In this document: positions 24,600 through 35,932 of the stretch, piece after piece | Layout: each line of letters opens with the position of its first letter | How positions within the stretch are numbered: the stretch's first letter is position 1 | From: Paragordius varius | Lineage: Eukaryota > Nematomorpha | Direction of reading: 5' to 3' | DNA length: 64,000 nt | NCBI GenBank assembly: GCA_964247055.1 | Contig: OZ176055.1 | Span: 3,534,001-3,598,000 of the forward strand | Notes under the pieces: model-generated | What the model was told of the DNA's origin: nothing | Databases searched by the model: none | What the model saw: the letters and a program-made list of their open reading frames with translations, nothing else | Translations under genes and position numbers: made by a program

Positions 24600-26160
24600 A
24601 AGATTTGTTTTCTGTTTTGACGAATTTGGTGCCTCATTACCGGCTACGTCGTCCATATGATCATCGATTAAGCGATTTCTGTATGTATCTTGACATACTT
24701 CATTTTTGAATATGCCGTCTCACACGTGTAAGTTTAGGGAAAAACAGTTGGGATACTTGAGCAATTTAATATTATATTTTCATATTTATTTGGCATATCT
24801 TGCCAAAAATTCATATCCTTTTTCGCTATGATTCTCCTAGAATAGCCTTCAAATTAGAATCATTTTTAAAATCTACGAATTCCTCAATCATATCCTGTCA
24901 AAACCGAAATGCGCAAGTTGCATAATATCAGCGAGTTCAAAGCAATTTTTAATATTTCTTAAAATCCGAATTTCATCTCAGATAAAAATGTTAAATCATT
25001 TTCTAATGTCCGCGGTAAATTCCATATATTCTTTATTCGTTTTAAGTGTTTAAAAATATAGGAGTGTTTTATTTATAAACCTTGTTTGTATATTATTAAT
25101 TTTTCTTCAAAAGCAAATATTTGATCACCTTGGGTAATTATTTTGCTTCCTTGAAGATTTATAAACTAAGTTTATAAGTAATATTGCAAATGTAGGTTTA
25201 TAAAACCCATTTAAAACTATTTATTCCCTAGTCAACCTTTCTCTTATCTTCTAAATAAAATTTTACGCCTTAAAACAAAAAATATTTTTAATACTTTCCA
25301 AGGCTTACCCATCTCTTAGCGGTGTACAAAATAATATCATCGGACTCACTGTGGATATCTTTCAGAAGGTTTTTGAATTTGCGGCGGGTTGAAATCTCTG
25401 CCACGGATGTGGTTAACTATATTCACAACCGCTATAATTACTGAATTGAGTGACCTTTACAGGCGAAACCAAGTGTGCTATAATAGCAATGAAAAAATAT
25501 ATATTTTGCGTATCAGATTTGTTTTTCAAAAGAGGAATATATCTATGTTATTCCAATCATAGAGGGACAGCCATCTGTGCAGATCGAAACCAATTTTTTT
25601 ATAGATATACCATTATTATGGAAAAAAGTGCTATTTATTTCAAGAAAATCAATTCCTTTCGTGGTATTATTTATTGGTCAACATTTTAATATTTCCCGTT
25701 GATTATGTTGTCGTTGCATAATCTCACGAAGAGCGCACATTGAGGTGTTAAACTCATATCAGTGGTAGAATCAATACAATACAAAAATCTGCAGATTTCA
25801 TAGCCAATAATGTATAAAAATATATTAAGACATATCTTCAATGCGTCGAGCACATGCTGAATCAGAAGTTGAATTTTTTTAATTTGCCTTATAATTTGAT
25901 CTTTATAATTAATTTTATCAAATAAAAAGTGCAACTTATATTAGATCTTTTATAAGTTGGAAATCAGTAAACGGTTTCATATTTTTTCCTAAAATATAAC
26001 ATATTTCATACGAGACTAATAAGCTTTTTTTCTGGGAGAAAGCTAAATAATAGATTTTCTTTCTAGTATAATTCCTTAATCTTTTTATGCTTTTCGTTTC
26101 TTTCCTTATTATTTTCGGGTAATTGAATGATGGATTAAAAATGTCTTTCAATATTGTATT
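24600..26160 (-). mobile_element. Dead hAT transposon, GTF2IRD2/ZBED-like transposase
   Basis: Read on the minus strand, the pieces occur in hAT transposase order: YEICYILGKNMKPFTDFQLI near 26000 (the SY..A..I.K.KPFT...LI block), NLVSICTDGCPSMIG near 25585 (catalytic-region CTDGAPSM block), VAEISTRRKFKNLLKD near 25400, YTAKRWVS near 25310 (the HT.VRWLS block), and the C-terminal dimerisation region with AYSKMKY and YRNRLIDDHMDD near 24650-24720. Many stops and frame changes show that it is dead. The gene type (general transcription factor II-I repeat 2-like, SPIN/Charlie-like hAT) is assigned from these blocks. Terminal repeats were not found. Confidence 0.75.
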
Positions 26161-27307
26161 TTTTTATAATTATATGTTCCTATATAAGGCAGGTAACAAC
26201 ATTTTTATTTAAAAAGACAAAGAATTTTTTTTCTATTCTTTTTTAAGAAGCGACTATAAATCGGATGTTTTATTAGCATTAGATGTCATCTTTTAAATTT
26301 ATGTTTAAATATTATCTAAACTTTCTCATAAAATAGGATAATATGAGTTATGCTATAATAATACAGGTCGAAATTTAATGATGTTAAAAATTTTATGGGA
26401 TTAACTTATAAAAAATAATGTTGGATAGCAATGAAAAGAAAATGTGTATGCAAGTTTGGGTGAAAGGCTTGCTTAAATACAAAAAAGAGATGCAAAAAAA
26501 TAAAAATGGAAAAGAAAACAGAAAACAGAAACAACCTGTCCCAAAATATTAAAATAATTTTGTAGGGAAATTTTACATTTTAAATTGGGTAAAAAATTAA
26601 AAATTACGAAAATTTAATCTAAAGAAAATAAATTAATATTAAAATAAGCGAAAATTCTTTTGTGTGTATTTTAAAAATTCATCAATTATAAAAATAATTC
26701 AAGTATCAATATGGTCATAGGGCATTTTAAAGCACCCTTAGGGACGCATGCAGCCCGCGATCCGCGGTTTCAGTACCACCGTCTTACAATATATACTCTA
26801 ACAATTCATGATTTTTGGGTAGTTATATACTACAGGGCCGTTCGAAATTTAATATTTTAACAAATAATTTTAGCTTTGGGCCAAATTTAAAAGTATTCTA
26901 TTTTATTTAGAAGCATGCAAATATTCCCTGAAATAGAATATAGTAAAAAAAGGCTTAACCAATTTTTTCGCCGCTTTTTATTTATTTAGAGGACTTTGTT
27001 ACGGATTAATAACATAATAAAAATATAAGGGGTACCTACTCTAAAATATATAACAAACCTTTTAAGATTATATATTATAAGCTGAAACATAATGGCTTTG
27101 GGTATGCTGGAGCCTTATATTTCTATATATTATGTAGCGCTAAAGTAGCATACAGAAAGTATCCGCCATAAATAAATTAGATCTATATCGCATTCTTACG
27201 ATTTCAATATAAATAAAACACTCATTTTGCTAATTTATTTTGAAATTAGGCTTGCCGGCGTTATAAATCACACTTACCTTGTGGAACAGATTCAAAAAAA
27301 ATTTAAC
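26161..27307. other. Upstream region of HDAC
   Basis: AT-rich DNA between the dead hAT and the HDAC start. It contains a small GC-richer patch near 26740-26790 (GCAGCCCGCGATCCGCGG). The 5' UTR and promoter of HDAC are expected here. No further gene is seen. Confidence 0.4.
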
Positions 27308-30300
27308 ATGACACTATCGTCTTCAGTCGTGCAAATGCACAGTAAAAAAAGAATTAGTTATTATTACGACAGTAAGTTTGACTTATTAATTTTTAGATGA
27401 CGTTGGAAATTATTATTATGGACAGGGTCACCCAATGAAACCGCATAGGATAAGAATGGCACATAATTTAGTACTTAATTACGGGCTTTATCGAAAAATG
27501 GAAATTTACGTATTTTTTTTAGTTATATACTATATAGCGGCCTCATAAAGCATCTATGGATGAAATTACTCGTTATCATAGTGATGATTACGTTAAATTT
27601 TTAAAGGGGATCCGTCCAGATAATATATCGGATTTTTCCAAACAAATGCAAAGATGTAAGTTTTTGTAATCATAAACTTTATAATCAATATTTAATATAT
27701 ATATGTCTTTTTTACTTTTATCATATTCAATTTTTTCAAACGTAACATATATTAATAAAATCAATAATTTTTACATGTTTATAAATAATTTCAAAATTTC
27801 TCGGATATTTTTAGTCAATGTCGGTGAAGATTGTCCTGTTTTTGATGGACTTTATGAGTTTTGCCAAATATCTACGGGGGGAACTATTGCTGCGGCCGTT
27901 AAACTCAATAAAAAGATGTGTGACATTGCTATAAATTGGTCCGGCGGTTTGCATCATGCCAAAAAGAGTGAAGCGTCTGGTTTCTGTTACACCAATGATA
28001 TAGTGTTGGGAATCCTGGAATTATTAAAGTTAGTATTTACACTGATACCTCCAACTTTTTTCTCATTAATGAGCCTATTTTTTTAACTAAAGCTTATAAA
28101 CTAATTAGCTCATGCGGTTGATTATTCGCTTTTCCGTTTCTAAATATGGCCTACTTTGTTAGTTTTAATCGTTTAAAGCCACTATAATATATGAATTTTT
28201 TCACAATTATGGTTCTTATGCAGATTTTATCGTATATAATAGGGTATTTGACCGGTTTAAAATTAATTATTTTGACTTAAAAATGAATATATTATAAAAG
28301 ATAACTAATTTTTCGAAATTATTTATATAAAACAAAACAAATTATTAGAATATTTTCTTTAGACATAGCTAACTTTCTTGAAACGCATCAGAAAATCTAT
28401 TTACACTAACTGCAATATTAAATGCATTACATAGATATCATCAACGAGTGTTGTACGTCGACATTGATATCCATCACGGGGATGGGGTTGAGGAAGCCTT
28501 TTACACAACGGATCGCGTTATGACAGCTTCATTCCACAAGTATGGAGAATACTTTCCTGGCACAGGTGATCTCAGAGACATTGGAGCAGGTCGGGGCAAA
28601 TATTATGCCCTTAACTTTCCGCTCCGCGATGGCATAGATGATAAGTACTATCAAACGGTGTTTCAACCTGTGAGTAGTTTTTCTTATGGTTTTGATTAAT
28701 TATTACATTACAAAAGGTGTTTTATCGGTGTATTTGGGTCTAAAATGTAACGTTTTCTGCGGTGAATTTGCGGGTATAAATTTATCATTTGGGTAAAAAA
28801 GCATTTGTTCAGCTAAAAAATTTAGAGATTGTGGTTTTTTGTTCAGGATAAATGCCAAGTACCATAGTACTATCAAACGTTTTTACCTATGAGTAACTTT
28901 TTGATGGTTATTTGATTGATATGCTTGATAATTTAATATTGGGTGTATTTGGGTTTTAAATGTAACTTTTTTGCTGGGAATTCGGTTATAAATTTAATAT
29001 TGGTGAAAATTATATTTTTTGTATCATTTTTTGGGGCAAAAGTATTAGAGATTCTGGTCATTTTGTTAAGGATGATATAGATGATAAGTATTATCAAACG
29101 GTGTTTCAACCTGAAAGTAGTCTTTCTTAGGTTGTTTAGATATTTTGTTTTAATAGTGTATTTGGGTTTTAAAAATTCATTAAGGGCGCTGATTTCGGAG
29201 TTAGGGTTATATACTTTAATGCAAATTTGTTTTTGGTGAACATTTGAGTTTTTTAGAAATATGTAAAAACCGATTCATTTATCGAAATTAATTATTAATA
29301 TGTGTTATGTTACGTTTGTGCCGGAAATTTGAATTATATTTTTTGTGCTATTTTGGGTCGAAAAAATATTTGAACTGAAATCCTATAATTTTTATTGGTC
29401 GATGTTGAGGTTTTATTGTTTAGATTGGCATATATGATAAGTATTATCAAACAGTGTTTAAACATGTAAAATACTTTTTTTTGATTGATTTGAATTTAAT
29501 TTAGATGCATACTGACTGAAATTTATAATTTAGTAAAAATATCACCTTGGAGTGTGGTTTGTTTTTCAAATTTTGGATCCAGCTAACAACGTTTGTAGAG
29601 TATTTTTGTAAAAAAAATTATTTTATGTAGGCTATAAAATATTAATTAAATAATCACTAAATTTTATTGATTTTTAGGTTATTTATGCCAATAATTGTTA
29701 TTTAAAATTGTCAATTATTTTTTTACTTTACTAATTAATTTTAGAGTAAAAAAAATAAAATAAGTTAAATTCTCGCAAAACTCATATATTTAAAATTTTC
29801 GATACATGGGAGTATCTTTTTCAAATGGATTAAGTAAAGCAAATTTTTAATATTTTTGAGAATTAAGGGATTATACTCGTATAATTGATAAGTATAGAGA
29901 ATTATCCCTATTGTAAAATATACTCTACCCTATATCCAAAGTTTTGAAAACCAGTTTAAAATTACTTTTAATTAGTATTCTATATACATTATGTACTCGT
30001 TCGCGTTGACAAAATATATTTTATTATACCCTCCTATTTCCCAGGTTATAACCAAAGTTGTTGAAATGTATCAACCTGGTGCCATTGTTTTGCAATGTGG
30101 GGCCGATAGTTTGACGGGCGATCGTTTAGGATGCTTTAATTTAACGCTCAAGGGTAGGCTTGTTTTAAAATTTTAACAACCTTTTTTCCAAAAAAAACAG
30201 TGAAAAACTATATTTTTCAGCCCAAAAGTCAAATCTTTTAATTTGGTATATAGTAAATGAATTTTTTTTAGCTTATACCGGTGAATTTAAACGATAATTA

Positions 30301-32505
30301 ACAATTTTATGGCTTTTTCAGTCATTAATATATGGCCTTTTACCCTAAATTCTCTAGTAGTGTTTATGATGATACTCTTTTGAACAAAGTTGATAAAATT
30401 TATATAAGTTTAGTTTATTCTTAATTTGCTTTTATCATCGTCTCTCCATTTAAACCAATTTTGAAAATCCAAATCAATCGTTTTTAATAAAATGGGCAAA
30501 AATGTTATTAATTATTTTAAACTCTACTGTTTTTAGGACACGGGAAATGTGTGGAATTTATGAAAACGTTTAATTTGCCCCTTTTAATGCTTGGGGGTGG
30601 CGGATATACAATACGTAATGTAGCTCGATGTTGGACACATGAAACCTCTATAGCTTGTGATACTGAAATCGCAAATGGTTTATTTTATTTTTTTTGTGGA
30701 ATTTTTTTATAAAAATTAAATTTGTGTAAAATAATACTAGAAAATTATTAGGATATTATTTGTAAATAAGTTATTAAAATGAATTTGTACCTTGTCTGAC
30801 TTTATGTTTATTAAATTAATTTTTTTTTCAAAAGAGTAAAATATTAATATTGAATTTAAAATAATATAAAAATAAAATGTTTGTTTAATCCTTATTCATC
30901 CATAAAAAGTTTTTTTAAAATTAATCATTATTTTTAGTGCTTTTTTTGAAAATTAGGATATTTTATATCTTTTTAAATTGGGATTTTATTCATCGAAAGT
31001 TTGTATAATTAATTTAATGGATAGCTTTTTCAAATATAAGTTTAACACAAAAATTGATAACCCTGTTTGTGTGTGATGTTTTTTACTTAGATTTACCCTA
31101 CAATGATTATTTCGAATATTTTGGTCCCGATTTTAAATTGCACATTAGCCCTTCCAATATGACGAATCAGAATACCATGGAATATTTAGATAGAATTAAG
31201 GTTTTTTCTAATCTGATTTTGCTTTTTTTAACTAAATCTTTTTTATTTTTTATTGATTATTTTTAATTATAACATTACTCAAATTCACCCTAAAATAAAT
31301 TTTTTTCTTTTTTTTCAATTATAATAATTAATGAAATTTTTTGTTGATATTTTTAGTAACTGAGTTTTATAAAAATTGAAATAATACACAAAAATGATAA
31401 ATTATGCCACAGATATATATTTTTTTATCAATAATGAGTTAAATTAGTCCAGGCACACATGATATATCATAAGGGCGAATATATAAAATGCTCAAGGGTG
31501 AATTTAAGGTGTAAGTGGTATATTAATGGTTAATTTATTAACTTTTTATATCAGTATTGTTTTAAGCGCTTAATATAAATATATTTGTCAATTATATGGA
31601 TTTTAAAAATATTCTTTTCAGTGAATTATTTTTAAAAATTTAATTATTATTGATTATTTTTTTAGGTAAAATTATTTGAAAATTTAAGAATGTTGCCTCA
31701 TGCGCCTGGAGTACAGATGCAAGGTAAAATTTGTTAAAATACTTAATTTAATTACTAGAATATATATTATTTTGTTATTTTATTTTTAATGTGATCAACT
31801 GTATATTTCAATATAATATATTATATTTGCTAACAAAATTTTTCAATTTTTTCAATTTATTTAGTTAAATTTTTATATAAACGAATATTGTTACAAAAAT
31901 TTTTATTTGGTAATTTTTAGCGATCCCAGAAGATGGTATAGATAATGTTGATGGAGAGGAAGGGAATGAGGATAAAAACGGCGAAGATGAGCCTAGAATC
32001 TCAAGTGCGACTTTTTTGATTTTGGTTAATAAAATATAGAATTTCTTTTTTTTATGTTAAAGGGTAAGGATTTAGATTGTATGAGTTGTGAAAGCTTTAA
32101 CATACACCACCTACCTGACAGGGCTGACATTTATTATGAAAAAAATTTTTTTTAGGTTTTGTTTTATGCAAAATATATAAACATTTTATATTCGAAATGC
32201 CAATAATTATTATGATTAAAATGATCCGCCTAACGAATAATACTCTTTCATAAAACGTATGCATAAACTGCATTAAACGATACACTCATGTTAATCATGC
32301 ATTTTTTGATATTAAAATTATGTTTTCAACACCGTTGAAATTGCATATAACTGAATCAAAATATAATATTATTAAATATTTCGAGAATATTAATGATATA
32401 TTTTTTGAAAAATGGAATTTAAATTATATTTTTTTTAAAAAAATATTTCCATTTAAGACACAAAAATACGAATAAAGTCCTGTATTTTATCCATAGGGGT
32501 TGGAG

Positions 32506-32557
<52 letters not shown>

Positions 32558-35028
32558 TTTATGTTATTAAAATGTTTTTACACCGAAAATAATATATCAA
32601 ATTTCACTTTTTGAATATATAATCTCTACTATTTTTAGTATTTTCAAGTGACAAACGTGTCGCAAAAGACGAAGAATTTTATGATAGTGATGAGGACGTT
32701 TTAAATAATCCTGAAATAACGCGGGAAACGCGACAAGCACTCCGACAATCTCAAAATGCCCCAAAAACTGCACAATCTGATCTCACTTACAACAACAATA
32801 ACATTACAGTAAAATTCAAAACTATAACAAGAAATATTGATAATTGTAAATTTTTAGTAAAAAAGATATTGTCATGTGTCGAAAATTTCGGAGATAGTAT
32901 AGTTTTAGATAAATTTTACGAAAATTTTATATATTATAATTTAATATTTGTTAAAAGTAAAATATTTTTATTTTTTCACACGAAGATAACCATATATATA
33001 TATAATATATAAATGCCTTATATTTTCAATAAAATCAATTATATATACAATTTAGTGTACCAAATTAATCTCTTCTTATTTTACTAACTCAAAACATTAA
33101 GTTATACTAAATAAATATATCAAACCTTGCTACACTTTTTTTCTTTACAAACAAATAGGTCATTATATTTATGTTTAGTCCGTTATAATATTAATTTTAA
33201 CATGAATAAAGGTTCAAGAAATGGGATTGGAACCTAATGAATCCACAAAAAAGACAACAACTGACTCATTGCTTAAAAATGGTCTTGAATTAGAATTACA
33301 ACAAGTCGAAATGACCATTGAAAACAGCGAACAACAAATAACCACTAAATCAGACGTTGGCCCCAAAGAAATTTTCGGTTTAGATGCGGATATTGCTGAT
33401 GATAAAAATATTCTAGAAAATACTAATTCTAATATTCAACAAAACATTGAAACTACTGAGGAGGTAATTGGGATAGAATCAACGCAAGTTTTAACGGATA
33501 ATAAGGAAACCGTGATCGAAAAAACGGAAATAATTGAGTAAGCGCTTTTTTTAAAATAATACTTTTTTTACGATAAAAACGCTTTTGGTGAGCTTATAAT
33601 TTGTGCTAAATTTAAATAAATATTATTCTTAAAAATATTCGTTAAAAACTCAAAAGTGAAAAAATAAGAGTTTTTGATTTTATTATCTGTATAAATAAAT
33701 AATTATCATTAGCTTAACTTTAATCTATTCAATAATACAGTAAAAGACAGGCAAAATTAAGGTTGAAAAAAGTATGGTTGTCTTTTAAAAAAATATTCGT
33801 TTTTATGTTTTTACTTTTCTCAATAATTTCAAATTTTATTGTATTATTAAAAATTAAATTAGAAAAGAATTTTTCGGGCCTTTTGATTCGTGTATTGTAA
33901 GATAATTAATTATAAAACAATGGAAAATTTTTGATGGTTCCAACGCTATTTTTTCCTAAGATGCTCCAATTGTTTTTAACTCTTATTTTGCTGCTTTTTT
34001 TGCATATTTTGATAAATTATTTTGACAATTGAAAGATTTTATTTATTAGTTTTAAATTCCTAAATTATATTATAATTTATATTTTGTAGATTTTCGGACA
34101 AAGATATGATATCAAACATTTCCGCTGAAGCTTTATCTAAATCGGAAAATGAAACTTTTAAACAGGTACTACCTTTTTGAAATTTTAATTTTTTAATGCT
34201 ATTATTTTTTATATAAAAATACCAAACTATATTTTTTCTTAATTTTAATTAGATCTCAACAGATTTAATGGTAAAGAAAGATGACGTGCATCCTGAAAAA
34301 AGTAATTCAAATTTACATACAATAAAAATGAAATTATAGGGACAAAACTTAAAAACTTATAGACAATTTTTTTTTAAATCTTAATATTTTCTACATAATC
34401 TAAATCAGGGATGTCCAACACAAATGGCTTCGCGGGCCGGATTTAAAACCGGCTGTCACATATGAAAGGGCATTTTTCAATCATTAGACAAAAAAATATA
34501 TAACTACGTTTTTCTTAGTTTGTTCCTAATGTAGAAAATAATTTCAAATATATGAATTTAATATGATTATATAAACATATTTTTCGAAGGTGGGCCTTGT
34601 GTCGGACATCCCTGACTTAAATGATTACGATAGTAAAATATAATATTTAGTGTAAAACAAGCTACAACGCTTTCTTCTTATATTACAATTCAAGAAGATT
34701 TAAAAAAATTTGATTGACTTTTTTTAAAAACCCGTTTTTTATTTTACGTATTGCTTTTATAATTTCAATTTTTACTGTAAAATCTATTTTACGACCATAA
34801 TTTATTTTTACAATTTCACAATAATTTAAGGAACCAAATCAGACTCCAGTCAAAATAGTCCTTCTGGGCAAGATGCTAAAAAGATGAAAGTTGATAAGGG
34901 TATAATTTAACATATATTCTTACCTTTCAAAAAATTGTGATATTTATACGTATTTTTTACACTGACCGATCTTATAATCATTTTTGTGTTTAGATGAAAA
35001 TGTTTTGACTCAAACACAAGATGCTTAA
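27308..35028 (+). CDS. Class I histone deacetylase (HDAC1/2, Rpd3 type)
   Basis: Sixteen exons fit in phase: 27308-27371, 27397-27509, 27538-27655, 27815-28028, 28435-28669, 30045-30153, 30537-30677, 31091-31200, 31666-31723, 31921-32004, 32639-32808, 33212-33537, 34090-34165, 34253-34301, 34831-34899, 34994-35028, giving 656 aa. The first about 400 residues track human HDAC1/2 nearly identically: [36 protein letters not shown] (catalytic His pair about 145-146), [20 protein letters not shown] (zinc ligands about D181/H183), [20 protein letters not shown] and [15 protein letters not shown] (active-site Tyr). It removes acetyl groups from histone tails in nuclear co-repressor complexes. After [18 protein letters not shown] the tail is about 200 residues, Glu/Asn/Thr-rich and not alignable with vertebrate tails, ending near [10 protein letters not shown]. 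Introns 1 and 2 are 25 and 28 nt, and later ones 87-1375 nt. Confidence 0.96.
28633..29480. repeat. Degenerate tandem duplications of HDAC exon 5 edge in intron 5
   Basis: The end of exon 5 (GATGATAAGTACTATCAAAC GGTGTTTCAACCT) recurs at about 28868-28895, 29077-29112 and 29428-29460 with accompanying intron sequence such as GTGTATTTGGGTTTTAAA. Four units in all, about 210-350 bp each, with increasing divergence. The later units lie inside the intron and are not needed for the reading frame. Confidence 0.75.
31465..31523. repeat. Right-end fragment of MITE family E
   Basis: CTCAAGGGTGAATTTAAGGT then GTAAGTGGTATATTA matches the right arm of family E. It lies in an HDAC intron. Confidence 0.5.
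32507..32550. repeat. (AT)n microsatellite
   Basis: About 22 uninterrupted AT units in an HDAC intron. It is one of the longest perfect AT arrays in the window. Confidence 0.95.
33738..33841. mobile_element. MITE family A, internally deleted copy
   Basis: 104 bp, TA-flanked, with left end CAGTAAAAGACAGG and the complete family A right arm (AAGTATGGTTGTC to TTTTATTG). Lies in an HDAC intron. Confidence 0.7.
34320..34777. mobile_element. MITE family A copy with a nested hAT MITE
   Basis: Left end CAATAAAAATGAAATTATAG and right end AATTTCAATTTTTACTG, TA on both sides. The interior is interrupted by a family C element at 34406-34614. Lies in an HDAC intron. Confidence 0.8.
34406..34614. mobile_element. 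hAT-type MITE family C, nested copy
   Basis: 209 bp, ends CAGGGATGTCCAACACAA and TTGTGTCGGACATCCCTG (inverted). The flanking 8-mers ATCTAAAT and ACTTAAAT are similar but not identical. The sequence next to the ends is GC-rich (GGCTTCGCGGGCCGG). Confidence 0.8.
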
Positions 35029-35932
35029 ATGTGATATGCAAAATTTTCGATAGTTTCAGATATATTTCATTGCATTTTTTACATAATAAAAATATTTTTA
35101 GTGATATTTTGATGTTGTCTCTTTTATCTATATTTATATGTTATATAAATTTTGACTAAAAAAGTTTATGCTTTTTTATGTTACAATAACAGCCATATTA
35201 TCGGTTAATGGGTGTGTTTATTTGTTAAGTAAGAAATAACGAATAAAGTTATACTTATTTTTGCGTTTACTTTTTTTATCAAATAAAAAGATCCATGTAA
35301 CCAATAATATGGCTCTTTACCATATTTTATAGCCATATATATTACATTATATGTATAGTTTGTTGTACATATTAGTTGCCACTATATAAACACACACACA
35401 CACATATATATCAAATACAGTATAATAATTTATAAATTTTAATAATTATATTTATTTACAATAATTGTTGTTGATAATGGGATCATATGAGCAGCACTAA
35501 ATATCGGTTGTGTATTCATAAAATGTTAAAAAGTATTTATAAGTTTGTGTAATTAAAATTTTTGGTCACAATATTTTCGGACTAGAGTTGAAAAAATGGC
35601 ATTATACAGTATCGAAAGCTTTCATTGGCCATTTCGGATTTTGATTAGCTGAAGAATTTAATTTTAATGTCTGTTGTAATGTATAAAATTTTTCATATTA
35701 TTTGTAATATATTTAATAATTGAACTCTCCACAATTTTAAAAAATGTTTCTAATAAAAATGAAAAATTTATGCATGGCAATTAAATTAAACCACTTTAGC
35801 TAATAAAATACTAAATTGGCATATAAGAGCTTACTGTATTTCAGCATGATAGAGATAGCTGGATGTATAGTAAGTAAAAATTTGTAACAATAAAAATTAT
35901 CACAAAGAATAAAATATAATAATAATATGTGT
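35029..35932. other. Convergent intergenic region, HDAC/EXT1
   Basis: AT-rich DNA with a short CA run near 35393-35403 and AT runs. Both 3' UTRs are expected here. No gene or element recognised. Confidence 0.45.
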
